Shown piece by piece: positions 25,062-34,369 of a DNA stretch of 45,489 bases (within the stretch, counting starts at the first letter, position 1; each line of letters begins with the position of its first letter). Under the pieces are notes generated by a model. It worked only from the letters and a program-made list of their open reading frames with translations, was not told where the DNA came from and ran no database searches. Made by a program: the position numbers and the translations under genes. Origin of the DNA: Rhodococcus sp. 14-2470-1b (lineage in GTDB: Bacteria > Actinomycetota > Actinomycetes > Mycobacteriales > Mycobacteriaceae); assembly GCF_002259415.1 (NCBI RefSeq), contig NZ_NPFY01000044.1, positions 1 through 45,489 of the forward strand, read 5' to 3'.

Positions 25062-25993
25062 TGGCTGATTGCAGCCCCACGACCGGGTCGATCGCCAGCA
25101 ATGCCGCCCGTCATACCCAGCGGACGTTGCGCATGATCGACGACACTCCGCCGCAGTTCCAGGAGGACGTTCGAGCTTGGGTCGCGGCGTTGGGTGGTCG
25201 GGGCCGACGGCCGTCGCGTCCGCTGTCGGAGGCGACGATCGCGATCTACCTCAACTTCGCGCTGCCGGTCCTCATCGGTTGGGGCGAGACACACGAAAGC
25301 CTGCGTGCCGTCGAAGTCCGGGACATCGAAGAGGCTCTGGTTGGGCATGCCGGGCAGTCACGGCACAACGTTCACACCGCTCTGCGGTCGCTTTTTCGTG
25401 GGCTCAAGCGAGAACGGCGTGTATTCGCAGATCCGGCACGAGCTGTCGCCGGGCGCTACAACCGCCGGATGCTTCGCCCTGTCTCTTCGGACCGACTGCA
25501 CGGACTGTTCGAGCAATTCGAGCGCGCCGATCATCGAATCATCCTGGCACTCGTGGCAATTCACGCACTGACCATCGAGGAGATCATCGATCTGCGTCTG
25601 GACCAGATCAACCGCACGAGCGGCCGAGCGACCATCGTCCGACCTCACACACGGCACACGGTGTGGTTCGACCAGCTCACCACCGAATTACTGCACAGCT
25701 GGCTGGCGTATCGACACGTACGGTGGCCATCGAGCGCGAACCCCTACCTGCTGATCAGTGGATACACCGCGCCGACCGCAGTGCCCGTCAGCCGCCACTA
25801 CATCACCAGACCGTTCCGGGAGATCGGCCTGACCGCCGGGCAATTACGGGTCGATCGCATCCTCGACGAAGCAACCCAGACCGGCGATCCCGTCAGGTTG
25901 ATGACCGTTTTCGGCATCGGTAACACCACCGCAGTGCGGTACGTCAGAACCGCTCACCCCGGACAATTCGACGTCGATCCCACCGCGCCGTAA
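25061..25993 (+). CDS. Second recombinase of trio 2, degenerate catalytic core
   Basis: 310 residues. The N-terminal half looks like a phage-integrase core-binding domain (AWVAALGGRGRRPSRPLSEA, GQSRHNVHTALRSLFRGLKR). The C-terminal half follows the recombinase fold (IDLRLDQINRTSGRATIVRP), but the box I Arg is missing (ALTIEEIIDLR), as is the H-x-x-R/GH pair. No zinc fingers, unlike its counterpart in element 1. Probably a structural partner of the active recombinase, as in Tn554-like systems (inference). Confidence 0.65.
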   Translation: MADCSPTTGSIASNAARHTQRTLRMIDDTPPQFQEDVRAWVAALGGRGRRPSRPLSEATIAIYLNFALPVLIGWGETHESLRAVEVRDIEEALVGHAGQSRHNVHTALRSLFRGLKRERRVFADPARAVAGRYNRRMLRPVSSDRLHGLFEQFERADHRIILALVAIHALTIEEIIDLRLDQINRTSGRATIVRPHTRHTVWFDQLTTELLHSWLAYRHVRWPSSANPYLLISGYTAPTAVPVSRHYITRPFREIGLTAGQLRVDRILDEATQTGDPVRLMTVFGIGNTTAVRYVRTAHPGQFDVDPTAP

Positions 25994-26145
25994 GCGGCTC
26001 GACGTCGAACGTCGCCGGAGGTGGGGAAGCGGCGAGCGAGCTTCCGAACCTGTAGGACCCGGGCTTCAAGGTCAAGCACTTCAGTCAGGCGACTCAGTTG
26101 TAGGCGTGTACTCGTGTTGGCGGGTGGGCCTGTGCGGCGCGTCCG

Positions 26146-27507
26146 TCAGGTGCGCGCAGTGTGAAGCTTGAGCTGTACGGCGTGGTCGTAGTCGTCGTCG
26201 ATCAGCGTCACGGTGCGGTGTTCGCGGTCGAGCAGTGAGGCCGCGATCGAAGCTCGGTAGCCGGAGGCGCAGTGCACCCACACGTCGCCGTCGGGGACCT
26301 CTGCAAGTCGGTGCGGCAGTTCGTGAAGGGGGATATTCACTGCACCGGGGATATGGCCGTCCGCGTACTCGGACTGTTGACGTGTGTCGAGCACAGTGAT
26401 GTCGGAGTCGGTTGCGGCAAGTCCGGCGAAGTCGGACACCTCGTAGGACCGCACGTGGCCGTCGCCGGCGAGTGAGTGAATCTCACCGACAGCCGAACCG
26501 GAGGGGCGGTCGATGCCGATGCGCGCCAACTCTCGTGTGGCATCGTCGATTTGGTCAGAGGTGTCACCGATCAATGTCAGCGGCGCACCCCACTGGTAGA
26601 GCCATCCGAGGTAGGTGACGAACGTCGTCGACAGCTCGAAACCGAGGGAGCCGTCGAGATGTCCAGCAGCGAAGGCGGTTCGTGCGCGGAGGTCGACGAC
26701 CCACTGGCCATCGTCGATGCGCCTGCGTAGTTCGTCGGGATCGACAGGCTCCGGGGTGGACAGATCGATCGGGGCCGGACCTTCGGTGTTGATGACGCCC
26801 ATGTGGGCGTAGTACGCGGGGTAGGCCGACAATCCTGCGATCAACTCGTCGACGTACGTCTGCTCGTCCTGGGTCAGCGCGGGATTGGACTGCTGCTGTT
26901 CACCGATGGTCGACGAGTCGCCGCTGGTGGGGGTCGCGGAGCAGAAGCTACCGAACCCGTGGGTGGGGTAGACCTCGACATCAGCGGGCAGCTCGGCGGC
27001 GATACGACGGACCGAGTGGAACTGCGCGTGGGTGAGCTCGTCGGTGTGCTCGGAACCGAGCAGGTCGGTGCGGCCGGTGGATCCGTACAGCATCGAGCCA
27101 CCGGTGAAGATCGCGATCGGTTCGTCGCCGAGTCGCAGCACGTAACTGACGTGATGATGTGTGTGGCCCGGAGTGTGCATCACCTGAAATGTCGCCGATC
27201 CCGCTTCGACGACATCGCCGTCGCCGACTGCGCGCCGTTCGTATTCGACCGGGTCGCCCTCGGGGACAACGTATTCGGCTCCGGTGGCGCGTGCGAGTTC
27301 GAGTCCGCCGGTGACGTAGTCGTTGTGGATGTGGGTTTCGAGTACGTGGGTGATCGCGGCGTTCTTCTCCGTGGCCAGTGCCAGGACGCGGTCGATGTCA
27401 CGTTGGGGATCGATCACGACGGCGATGCCGTCGTGGCTGATCAGGTAGCTGCGGTCGCCGAGGCTCGACGTTTCGATGATTGCGATGTCTGGATCGGTGG
27501 TGCTCAC
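26146..27507 (-). CDS. MBL-fold / rhodanese persulfide dioxygenase-like protein
   Basis: 453 residues, GTG start with AGGAG upstream. Metallo-beta-lactamase domain at residues 8-245, with THIHNDYVTG (HxHxxD-like iron site), HTPGHTHHH and YPTHGFGSFC. Two rhodanese domains follow: the first (VVDLRARTAFAAGHLDG) lacks the active Cys; the second has DTRQQSEYADGHIPGAVNI and catalytic Cys in VHCASGYRAS. Fused proteins of this type (CstB, BlsA relatives) oxidise glutathione or CoA persulfides to sulfite and thiosulfate. Downstream of the CstR-like gene by 57 bases, same strand. Confidence 0.85.
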   Translation of the reverse strand: MSTTDPDIAIIETSSLGDRSYLISHDGIAVVIDPQRDIDRVLALATEKNAAITHVLETHIHNDYVTGGLELARATGAEYVVPEGDPVEYERRAVGDGDVVEAGSATFQVMHTPGHTHHHVSYVLRLGDEPIAIFTGGSMLYGSTGRTDLLGSEHTDELTHAQFHSVRRIAAELPADVEVYPTHGFGSFCSATPTSGDSSTIGEQQQSNPALTQDEQTYVDELIAGLSAYPAYYAHMGVINTEGPAPIDLSTPEPVDPDELRRRIDDGQWVVDLRARTAFAAGHLDGSLGFELSTTFVTYLGWLYQWGAPLTLIGDTSDQIDDATRELARIGIDRPSGSAVGEIHSLAGDGHVRSYEVSDFAGLAATDSDITVLDTRQQSEYADGHIPGAVNIPLHELPHRLAEVPDGDVWVHCASGYRASIAASLLDREHRTVTLIDDDYDHAVQLKLHTART

Positions 27508-27564
27508 GGGGTACTCCTACGGTGTAATCGGGTCGGCCTCGTTTCTGACGTGAAACGTCCTCGT

Positions 27565-27876
<312 letters not shown>

Positions 27877-27892
27877 TTACCCCCGGGGGCAT
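27877..27892. promoter_or_regulatory. CsoR/CstR-type operator of the CstR-like gene
   Basis: TTACCCCCGGGGGCAT, about 43 bases before the start at 27834, in the gap after the TauE gene. Likely an autoregulated site controlling the repressor and the MBL-rhodanese gene. Confidence 0.75.
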
Positions 27893-27913
27893 CGGTTCGG
27901 TGTGTGCAGTCGG

Positions 27914-28687
27914 TCATGAAAGAACGAGGGTGTCGACAAGTACATAGCCCGCGACGGCGAACACCAGGTAGGCGAACCACGTGCGCAGCTTGTCGGTGTC
28001 GATGCGTGTGCTCAGTTTTCCGGCGACCAGCGAGCCTGCGATCGCAGCACCGGCGAACGCCGCTTTCAGTGGCCAGTTCCCGCCGAGCCCGTCGGCCTGA
28101 GCGATCAGTCCGGCGGCGGAGTTGGCGACGATGACCACCAGCGACGTTCCGACAGCGACACTCATCTCGATTCCCAGCAACAGCACCAGAGCGGGGATGA
28201 TCAGAAATCCTCCGCCGACGCCGAACAGTCCGGTGAGGACACCGACCCCGAACCCGGTCGGTATGGACCGTGGTGCGCATCGCCGCCAATCGATCCCGGA
28301 ACTTCCTGTCTTGCAAGCGGTTCCGACATCGTCGGTGCTGCGCAGCATCCGCGCCCCGGCGATGATCATGACGATCGCGAAGCCGATCATCACTGCGGCC
28401 TCGGGCAGATGCCTGCCCAGGACGCTGCCGACCAGCGTGCCGACGATACCGGTGGCCGCGAAGATCGCCGCCAGTCGCCATTCGACGAGCTTCGCCCGCA
28501 CCTTGGGGATGGCCCCGGTCGCCGAGGCGACACCGATCACCAGCAACGATGCCGGTATCGCCTCCGACAGGTCCATTCCCAGGGCGTAGACGAGAACCGG
28601 GACGGCGAGGATCGACCCGCCGCCTCCGAGGAGACCGAGCAGGATGCCGACGGCGACGCCGAGGACCAGTGCCAGCGTCAGGGTCAT
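27914..28687 (-). CDS. TauE/SafE-family sulfite or sulfur-compound exporter
   Basis: 257 residues, about eight membrane helices: MTLTLALVLGVAVGILLGLL with GGGGSILAVPVL (Gly-rich motif), later GLFGVGGGFLIIPALVLLLG as the second copy of the motif. This is a duplicated half-transporter. In persulfide operons it removes sulfite made by the dioxygenase. ATG overlaps the DUF302 stop by one base. Confidence 0.9.
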   Translation of the reverse strand: MTLTLALVLGVAVGILLGLLGGGGSILAVPVLVYALGMDLSEAIPASLLVIGVASATGAIPKVRAKLVEWRLAAIFAATGIVGTLVGSVLGRHLPEAAVMIGFAIVMIIAGARMLRSTDDVGTACKTGSSGIDWRRCAPRSIPTGFGVGVLTGLFGVGGGFLIIPALVLLLGIEMSVAVGTSLVVIVANSAAGLIAQADGLGGNWPLKAAFAGAAIAGSLVAGKLSTRIDTDKLRTWFAYLVFAVAGYVLVDTLVLS

Positions 28688-29106
28688 CAGCTGTGGGCTG
28701 CGTCCTGGCCACCGAGTGCGTCGATGGCGGCCTGGAGCTTGGTGGTGGCCTCGGCCGCGACGTCGGACAGTGCTGGCTCGCCGGTCGCTTGGACCATGAT
28801 GTCGGGGTTCATCGCTTCGACAATGACCGATCCGGAAGCGGAGGTGTCGGCGCGGACGACGACATTGCACGGCAACAGCAAGCCGATCTGGCGCATGACC
28901 CCGACGGCGCGGTGCGCGAGGGACGGATTGCAGGCACCGAGGATCAGATACTGCTCCATGTCCTCGCCGAGCTTGGCCTTCAACGTGGCCTGCATGTCGA
29001 TTTCGGTGAGAACACCGAAGCCCTGATCTGCGAGGGAGGCTTTGACGGCGTCGACTGCGGTGTCGAAGTCGGTGTCGGTCAGAGTGGTCGAGAGTGCGAT
29101 GTTCAT
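28687..29106 (-). CDS. DUF302 protein
   Basis: 139 residues: VDAVKASLADQGFGVLTEID, then MQATLKAKLGEDMEQYLILG and ACNPSLAHRAVGVMRQIGLL, matching DUF302, where ACNP with its Cys is conserved. Role unknown; the family often sits beside rhodaneses and TauE transporters. Stop overlaps the TauE start, so translation is coupled. Confidence 0.85.
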   Translation of the reverse strand: MNIALSTTLTDTDFDTAVDAVKASLADQGFGVLTEIDMQATLKAKLGEDMEQYLILGACNPSLAHRAVGVMRQIGLLLPCNVVVRADTSASGSVIVEAMNPDIMVQATGEPALSDVAAEATTKLQAAIDALGGQDAAHS

Positions 29107-29148
29107 AAGGGAAGTTCCTTTCGGTCGTCGAACTGCGGTGATCTGGGC

Positions 29149-29400
29149 CTACCCGATTCGGGGCTGGCGAATACTCGGCACGCCCACCCTGGTGAGAAGC
29201 GCGCTGGCCGGGCACCAGCCGACCGCTGCGTAAAGGGCGAGGTTCGCGGCAGCGAACGCGCTGAGCAGTCGCCACTGCGGTGCGTGGAGTTCGCCGAGGG
29301 CCAGGCCGGTGGCGGTGACGCCGGCGGCGAGGGCGGGGACGATACGTTCGATCGGCCAGCCCGCGAACGCGGACGAGCGAGTGGTGTTCGGATCGATCAT
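29149..29400 (-). CDS. DUF2892-like small inner-membrane protein
   Basis: 83 residues, with two membrane helices (IVPALAAGVTATGLALGELH, LLSAFAAANLALYAAVGWCP). The Cys-Pro-A motif in GWCPASALLTRVG is the usual end of DUF2892 proteins linked to rhodaneses. 28 bases after the MmpL gene, same operon. Confidence 0.75.
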   Translation of the reverse strand: MIDPNTTRSSAFAGWPIERIVPALAAGVTATGLALGELHAPQWRLLSAFAAANLALYAAVGWCPASALLTRVGVPSIRQPRIG

Positions 29401-29428
29401 GATTGCTCAGTTCGGGTTGTAAGGGTGG

Positions 29429-31585
29429 TCAGTGCGAGAAGCTGATCGAGGGCAACACCTTGCGCAGCCAGGCCGGTGACCACCATGCGGCGTGTCCGCT
29501 CAAACGCAGCAGGACCGGCAGCAGGATCAGCCTGATCAAGAAGGCGTCGAGCAGTACCGCGACGCCGAGGATGATGCCCATCTCCTTCGGTGGGAGCGGA
29601 TCGGAGAGTGCGAAGGTGAAGAACACTGCGACCATGACCGCGGCGGCGGCGAAGATGACCCGGCCGGAGTGGGCGAGGCCGTCGACCTGAGCGGCTTTCG
29701 GGTCCCCGGTCTTCTCGTAGTGCTCTTTCGCGGTGGCGAGCAGGAACACTGTGTAGTCCATGGCGATGGCGAAGATCATCGCGAAGAAGAACACCGGACC
29801 CCAGCCGTCGAGGAAGCCTTGCGGGGTGAATCCGAGCAGTGATGCGCCGTGCCCGTCCTGGAAGATCAGCTTCGCGACCCCGAACGCTGCGGCGGTCGAG
29901 AGCAGACTGACTGCGGTGCCGAGGATCGCGATCAGCGGTGCTTGGAGTGCGACGAGCAGCAGGATGAAACCGAGCGCCAGAATGATACCGATCACCAGCG
30001 GTAGGTAGTCGTTCAGTGCTTGCTGCAGATCGAGGTTCTCCGCTGGGGCACCGCCGACCAACGCCGACTCCGGGAGTTCGGCGCGCAGGTCACCGAGGAT
30101 GGTGCCCATTCTCTCGTCCGAGGGGTCAACGGTGGGAAGTGCTTGTAGCAGTGAGTAGTTCGAGCCGTCCGCGGCAGGCTGGGGCGGAGTGACCATCGAG
30201 ATCCCGTCGACGGTACTGGCTGCCGTGGCGGTCGCGGCGGCATCCGCGGACGGGACGACGATCTGCAGTGCGCCGGGTGCGCCGGCACCGAACTGGGCCT
30301 GGACGAGCTCGTAACCCTGGCGAACCGGTGCGTCTTCGGGGACGACGGCGATCGAGGGCATCGCCACTTTCAGTCCGAGGACCGGAAGGGCCAGCGCAAT
30401 GAGGATGCCGACGGAGACCAGAGCGAACGGCCAGGGGTGCTTGTGGAGCAGTTCACCCCAGGCTGCGAATTTCGGGGAGCGGTGCTGCTGGCGCTTGGCG
30501 TAGGGCAGGGAGGCGGCGTTGACCTTGGAACCGAGTGCACCCAGGGTTGCGGGGAGCAGGGTCATGGTGGCGATCAGCACGAAGGTCACGGCGAGCATGA
30601 TGCCGACGGCCATGGTGCGCACCGCCGGTGCGGGAACGAGCAGGACGGCCGAGAGGCTCACCAAGACCGTCAGACCGGACAGGACCACGGCTTTGCCTGC
30701 GGTGTCCATGGTTTCGGCGACCGCGGCACGTGGATCGGCGTTGCGCAGTGCGTCGCGGAACCTGGCGACGATGAACAGGGCGTAGTCGATTCCGAGGGCG
30801 AGGGCGAACATCATCGCGAAGTTCATCGCCCACACCGAGATCGGCGTGACGCCGTTGAGCAGAACGAGTCCGCCTGCGGATGCGACCAGGCCGGCAACGG
30901 TGAGTAGCAGCGGCAATCCCGCGGCGACGAGGGAGCCGAACGCGAGCACCATGATCGCCAAAGTGACCGGCCAGGAGAACAATTCGGCCTGAATCATGGC
31001 GTCGTGGTTGGCCTTGTTGAAGTCCGACCACAGTGCGGAGGATCCGGTCGGGTAGACCTCGATGCCGTCGCCGGAGAGTTCGGTCAGCTCGCCCTTCACC
31101 TCGTCGACGGCCTTGACCATGTCGTCGGTACTCGCGTTTGCGCCGGCGATCAAGATGCCGGTGTGACCGTCGGGACTGATCGTCATGCCCGGCTGGGGGG
31201 CGATGACCTCACCGAAGCGAGTGTCACCGTCGAATACGGCCGCGACGTCGGTGAGTGTCTGCTGCATCGCTGCGTCTTCGATCGTGGCGGTGTCGGAGTG
31301 AACGACCACCTGCACTGCTGCAGAGGAATTGCCGCCGAAATGCTGCTGGGCGAGCTCGCGGACCTGGACGGATTCGGAACCGTTGGCCTGCCAGCCGGCC
31401 CCGGCCAAGGATGAGAACACCGATGGCGCAGCCGATCCCAGAGCAACGAGGGCGATCAGCCAGATGCCGAACACCCACCGGCGACGCGCGACCATCGTGC
31501 TTCCCAGGCGGCCTAGTGCGCCGGGTGCCGGTGGCCGATGGCGGTCGTGGCGGCCGGTGGCCGCCGCGGTAGCGGGCTTGGTCAC
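29429..31585 (-). CDS. MmpL-family RND transporter
   Basis: 718 residues. Membrane helices near the N-terminus, then a periplasmic loop, a block of five helices (NFAMMFALALGIDYALFIVA carries the family Asp-Tyr motif), a second loop, and a second block with IFAIAMDYTVFLLATAKEHY. MmpL proteins export lipids, siderophores or drugs. First gene of the operon; a CsoR/CstR-type site lies just upstream (31599-31617). Its place in a sulfur operon is unusual. Substrate unknown. Confidence 0.9.
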   Translation of the reverse strand: MTKPATAAATGRHDRHRPPAPGALGRLGSTMVARRRWVFGIWLIALVALGSAAPSVFSSLAGAGWQANGSESVQVRELAQQHFGGNSSAAVQVVVHSDTATIEDAAMQQTLTDVAAVFDGDTRFGEVIAPQPGMTISPDGHTGILIAGANASTDDMVKAVDEVKGELTELSGDGIEVYPTGSSALWSDFNKANHDAMIQAELFSWPVTLAIMVLAFGSLVAAGLPLLLTVAGLVASAGGLVLLNGVTPISVWAMNFAMMFALALGIDYALFIVARFRDALRNADPRAAVAETMDTAGKAVVLSGLTVLVSLSAVLLVPAPAVRTMAVGIMLAVTFVLIATMTLLPATLGALGSKVNAASLPYAKRQQHRSPKFAAWGELLHKHPWPFALVSVGILIALALPVLGLKVAMPSIAVVPEDAPVRQGYELVQAQFGAGAPGALQIVVPSADAAATATAASTVDGISMVTPPQPAADGSNYSLLQALPTVDPSDERMGTILGDLRAELPESALVGGAPAENLDLQQALNDYLPLVIGIILALGFILLLVALQAPLIAILGTAVSLLSTAAAFGVAKLIFQDGHGASLLGFTPQGFLDGWGPVFFFAMIFAIAMDYTVFLLATAKEHYEKTGDPKAAQVDGLAHSGRVIFAAAAVMVAVFFTFALSDPLPPKEMGIILGVAVLLDAFLIRLILLPVLLRLSGHAAWWSPAWLRKVLPSISFSH

Positions 31586-31598
31586 AATTGCTTCTCCT

Positions 31599-31617
31599 AA
31601 TACGGGTGGGGGTATTC
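31599..31617. promoter_or_regulatory. CsoR/CstR-type operator upstream of the MmpL operon
   Basis: AATACGGGTGGGGGTATT, 14 bases before the MmpL start. Imperfect match: one C-run is shortened. Confidence 0.6.
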
Positions 31618-31679
31618 AGAAGTGTTGAAGACGCCCAGAGATTCCTGCGAAATGCAGTGGAGTGCTGTTGGGGTGGGGG

Positions 31680-31853
31680 TCAGCGACGAAACAGGGAACG
31701 AAAGAAGTTGTCGCGTGTAGCTGGGGCGGGTGTCTCCATGGAGCAGGAGCACTGCTGCGACCGCGGAACGTTCTTCATGACGCTGTCGACATGTCGACCG
31801 CAGCCAGCCCAGGTGGTCTTACCGCATGCCGGGCACGGGACGGGGTAGCACAT
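31680..31853 (-). CDS. Small Cys-rich zinc-ribbon-like protein
   Basis: 57 residues: MCYPVPCPACGKTTWAGCGR, with CPAC and further Cys, then HVDSVMKNVPRSQQCSC and a basic tail. Clear AAAGGA before ATG 31853. Proteins of this look occur in actinobacteria next to metal or rhodanese genes; function unknown. Two operator-like boxes lie 38-75 bases upstream, so it is likely under CsoR/CstR-type control. Confidence 0.7.
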   Translation of the reverse strand: MCYPVPCPACGKTTWAGCGRHVDSVMKNVPRSQQCSCSMETPAPATRDNFFRSLFRR

Positions 31854-31890
31854 GGCGGTCCTTTCTGGCGGGTACATCACTACTGTGACA

Positions 31891-31928
31891 CATACCTAGG
31901 GGGGTATGCAAGTACCCGTGGGGGTATG
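31891..31928. promoter_or_regulatory. Pair of CsoR/CstR-type operators
   Basis: CATACCTAGGGGGGTATG (31891-31908) and GTACCCGTGGGGGTATG (31912-31928), side by side, upstream of the Cys-rich gene. 31929-32125 has no gene and forms the element's right end. Confidence 0.7.
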
Positions 31929-32125
31929 AGGGAAGGGGTGGGCCGGAGCCGATCGGTAGACGGCAGTGGTTTTGCCGGATCCAACGCGAGGCTGTGCTGG
32001 CGGCCGCAGAAGGCGTTTGATGGTCGCCAGTCTGCGAATGCGGTTGTCCCTCAGGGGTTGATGCTCCACCCACGCGCGAGTTGCGCCGCTATCGTCCGCG
32101 AGTTTCTGTGAACCCGCGCAGTTGC

Positions 32126-32212
32126 GTCCCACTTCCATTCCCACACCCAGACAGGCCCGGACGGGAGCGGTCCAGGAGTGGCGAGCATCGGAGACAACGG
32201 ATTCGGGGGCAT
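32126..32212 (-). pseudogene. DNA ligase, 5' fragment with catalytic lysine motif
   Basis: 29 codons: MPPNPLSPMLATPGPLPSGP and then WVWEWKWD, the motif I (E-x-K-W-D-G) of ATP-dependent ligases, whose Lys takes the AMP. The frame beyond 32126 is element 2 DNA. The next native codon is at 23420. An upstream in-frame ATG at 32275 is less likely; no strong ribosome site was seen. The two parts reunited would give about 320 residues, the usual size of LigC-type enzymes. Confidence 0.8.
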
Positions 32213-32458
32213 CGACGACGGATGCCCGCGTAGGCGATCGGCGAACCATCGAAAACCGACCGCAAGCGGTCGCACGTCCCCTCCGGGGCCGCCCCATATG
32301 GGTCACCAATTTGGTCGTACGAGTCGTCCCAGCCTGACATGCCGGGGACCCCGTCCAATCAAACCGCGGTCGCACGCTCCCAAGACGCGGTTTGACAGTC
32401 CACCCTCGTCATGTCGATCGGGGACGTCTCATCCGAACCTTTGGAAGGTGTCCCTGCC

Positions 32459-32710
32459 ATGAACAACAACCTGCTCAACGATCACCAGATCATCACCGAG
32501 CTCATCGGCAATGCCGCTCAGCTCCCCGCCGAAGATCCGCGCGCGGCCCGGTGGGCCACCGAAGCGCTCGCGCTCGCAGCAGAGCTGCCCATCCTCATCG
32601 AGGAGGCCGAGGGAGTGCTAGGACGGATCGAGCACGACACCACCTGCCGGTGGTGCGCCGGACAGCCGGGAGCAGTCATCCCGGTCGGTTCCTTCTGGTG
32701 CACCCACTGA
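32459..32710 (+). CDS. Small unknown plasmid protein (83 residues)
   Basis: MNNNLLNDHQIITELIGNAA, then a helical Ala/Glu-rich part, and a C-terminal TTCRWCAGQPGAVIPVG with CRWC and a last Cys, like half of a zinc site. Start supported by GGAAGGTG. Divergent from the ligase gene, followed by a strong terminator. Confidence 0.65.
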   Translation: MNNNLLNDHQIITELIGNAAQLPAEDPRAARWATEALALAAELPILIEEAEGVLGRIEHDTTCRWCAGQPGAVIPVGSFWCTH

Positions 32711-32725
32711 GCACCAGGCCCCACG

Positions 32726-32763
32726 GGGGTCCCGGTCCCACCACGGGGCCGGGACCCCTTTTT
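32726..32763 (+). terminator. Rho-independent terminator
   Basis: GGGGTCCCGG / CCGGGACCCC stem followed by TTTTT. A similar GGGACCCC-T-run piece recurs at 33340-33356. Confidence 0.85.
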
Positions 32764-32911
32764 CGTCTCCCAGATCGGAGCCGTGCATCCGTGGGAAACA
32801 CACGTGCATTTGCACGACCTCGACGACTGCGGCAGCCGCGCTAGCTCTGTACCGGCGAACATGGCCAGGGAACCCAAGTTGTCGAAACAGCGCCGCCCCC
32901 ACGACCCGCCG

Positions 32912-33172
32912 TCACGGACGGCGGTCCTGGATCTTGCCTCCCGTGGCCCAGCAGTAAGCAGCGACCGCCCAGTTGTAGTCGTGGAACGACGAGTAGTTGT
33001 TCTTGGAATACACGCACCACTTGATTTTGTCAGCGGCGAGGTGAACGTTGTCGGCCACAACGCTTGGTGTTGCGGCCGGACCCGATGCGGGCTGGGCACT
33101 GGCGGTCGCACCCACCGCGGGGGCGAAAAGCAGGCCCACAAGGACTGCGACCGTTGAGATTCGCTTCTTCAT
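32912..33172 (-). CDS. Small secreted protein (86 residues)
   Basis: Signal peptide MKKRISTVAVLVGLLFAPAV with a likely cut after ASA, then a mature part of about 60 residues with only two Cys (KWCVYSKNN and AYCWATGG), probably one disulfide. Tyr- and Trp-rich, unlike a structural protein. Ribosome site GAGGGGA. No family recognised; it could be a toxin- or bacteriocin-like peptide, but nothing shows this. Confidence 0.65.
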   Translation of the reverse strand: MKKRISTVAVLVGLLFAPAVGATASAQPASGPAATPSVVADNVHLAADKIKWCVYSKNNYSSFHDYNWAVAAYCWATGGKIQDRRP

Positions 33173-33645
33173 GAAATCCCCTCGACTATCTGGCAGAGGC
33201 ACACGGGAGCGGTTCCCGCCTGATATTTGTACCGCGCTGACTTTCCAGCGGAGCCCTCTGCCGAGGTAGTTAGAACGATTGAATGAACGGCACCCTGACG
33301 CGGTGGATGGGCGCGGCAATCGGCATAACGGGACCCCCCTTTTTTGTCTCCCGCACGGGCTGGAATACCACCGACAGCACTGTCGTTGTAGAACTCGACG
33401 GCGTTCGATCCCAATGCCCCGGGTACCAACCATTAGCCGCTACGAGCGACCACCTGCCGAGAGGCGCACTGGCGAACACCGTCACCCAACATCGAACAGG
33501 GCCACGCATCACCGATGCGCGGCCCTTGTTTCGTTCGAAACGACCCGTCGGCGGCCACTGCTGCGTCTCCGAACCTCCCCGTCTAGTCATTTCATCGAAT
33601 GACTGTTGCCGGAACCGCCGCACCACCTCGTGCGTCCAATAAGAC
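33173..33645. other. Gene-free stretch with terminator-like pieces
   Basis: Long reading frames on both strands look like shadows. It holds a T-run (33348-33355) after GGGACCCCCC and a 13-base-arm hairpin (33498-33526: AGGGCC-A-CGCATC / GATGCG-C-GGCCCT) followed by TGTTTCG, a likely terminator. Confidence 0.5.
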
Positions 33646-33819
33646 ATGGACGACGACGAGCGTGCAGCCATCCGATCGGAAGGCCACGACCCCGACCACC
33701 CGGCCGTTTCTCACGCCCTCGACCAGGTCAAACACGTCCTCCACCTGTACCGACATCTCGCCTGGACCTTCACCAGGGATGACCTCGACGGCGTCTCCGT
33801 TCCCCGCCGGACGAGCTGA
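33646..33819 (+). CDS. Possible small protein (57 residues)
   Basis: MDDDERAAIRSEGHDPDHPA then a helix VSHALDQVKHVLHLYRHLAW and a short tail. Protein-like composition and heptad spacing. No signal peptide. No family recognised. Confidence 0.5.
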   Translation: MDDDERAAIRSEGHDPDHPAVSHALDQVKHVLHLYRHLAWTFTRDDLDGVSVPRRTS

Positions 33820-33895
33820 CCGGCACGTTCGACAGTCGAACTAGTGTTCGATACGCTGGCAATGTCTCTACCGGTACGGCGAAAGGTCGATCCCC

Positions 33896-34357
33896 ATGGC
33901 CACCGCCGACGCCGTCCCCGACCTCACCGGTCTCGACAAAGCCACCCAGCTCGATGTTCTGCGCCGCCGCATGGCCACCGTGCCCGGAGGCCGCCGCGAC
34001 CACGCACCCGCCGAGCTTTCCGCTATCACCGCTCCCGACCGCGCCGAACCCAGCGCACCGACCGTCGACGGCGAGCCCAAACCGCTCACCGCCGCCGTAC
34101 GCTGCCAAACCCTGCGAACCATGCCGATGCCCCCGCCCCTGGCCGCACTGCTCCCGCGCAGGGCCCTGGCCCGCGGAACCGCCATCACCGTCAGCGGCGC
34201 GGGATCGAATCTCCTCGCGCTCATCGCCGAACCATCCGCCGCCGGCCACCACGTCACCCTCATCGGCCAACCCCGTTTGAGCCTGCTCGCCGTCCACGAA
34301 CACGGCGGAAATCTGGCCAAGATTCATTTCTCTGGGGTTTCTCGTCCCGTGACGTGA
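33896..34357 (+). pseudogene. ImuA'-like (RecA-related DNA-damage protein), 3' truncated
   Basis: About 142 residues resembling actinobacterial ImuA'/SulA-type proteins: LTAAVRCQTLRTMPMPPPLA, then LARGTAITVSGAGSNLLALI (loosely RecA-like Walker region), then HHVTLIGQPRLSLLAVHEHG. The match stops near 34320; the residues that follow are from another source and AT-rich. The usual protein is about 250 residues. In mycobacteria ImuA' works with ImuB and DnaE2 in mutagenic repair. The missing 3' part was not found in this window. Assignment is moderate. Confidence 0.5.
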
Positions 34358-34369
34358 TGTTGTGCAACC

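Noticed and set aside
33270..33671. A 133-codon minus-strand frame and a 119-codon + strand frame
   Set aside because: They cross a terminator hairpin and a T-run and show no domain or ribosome site.
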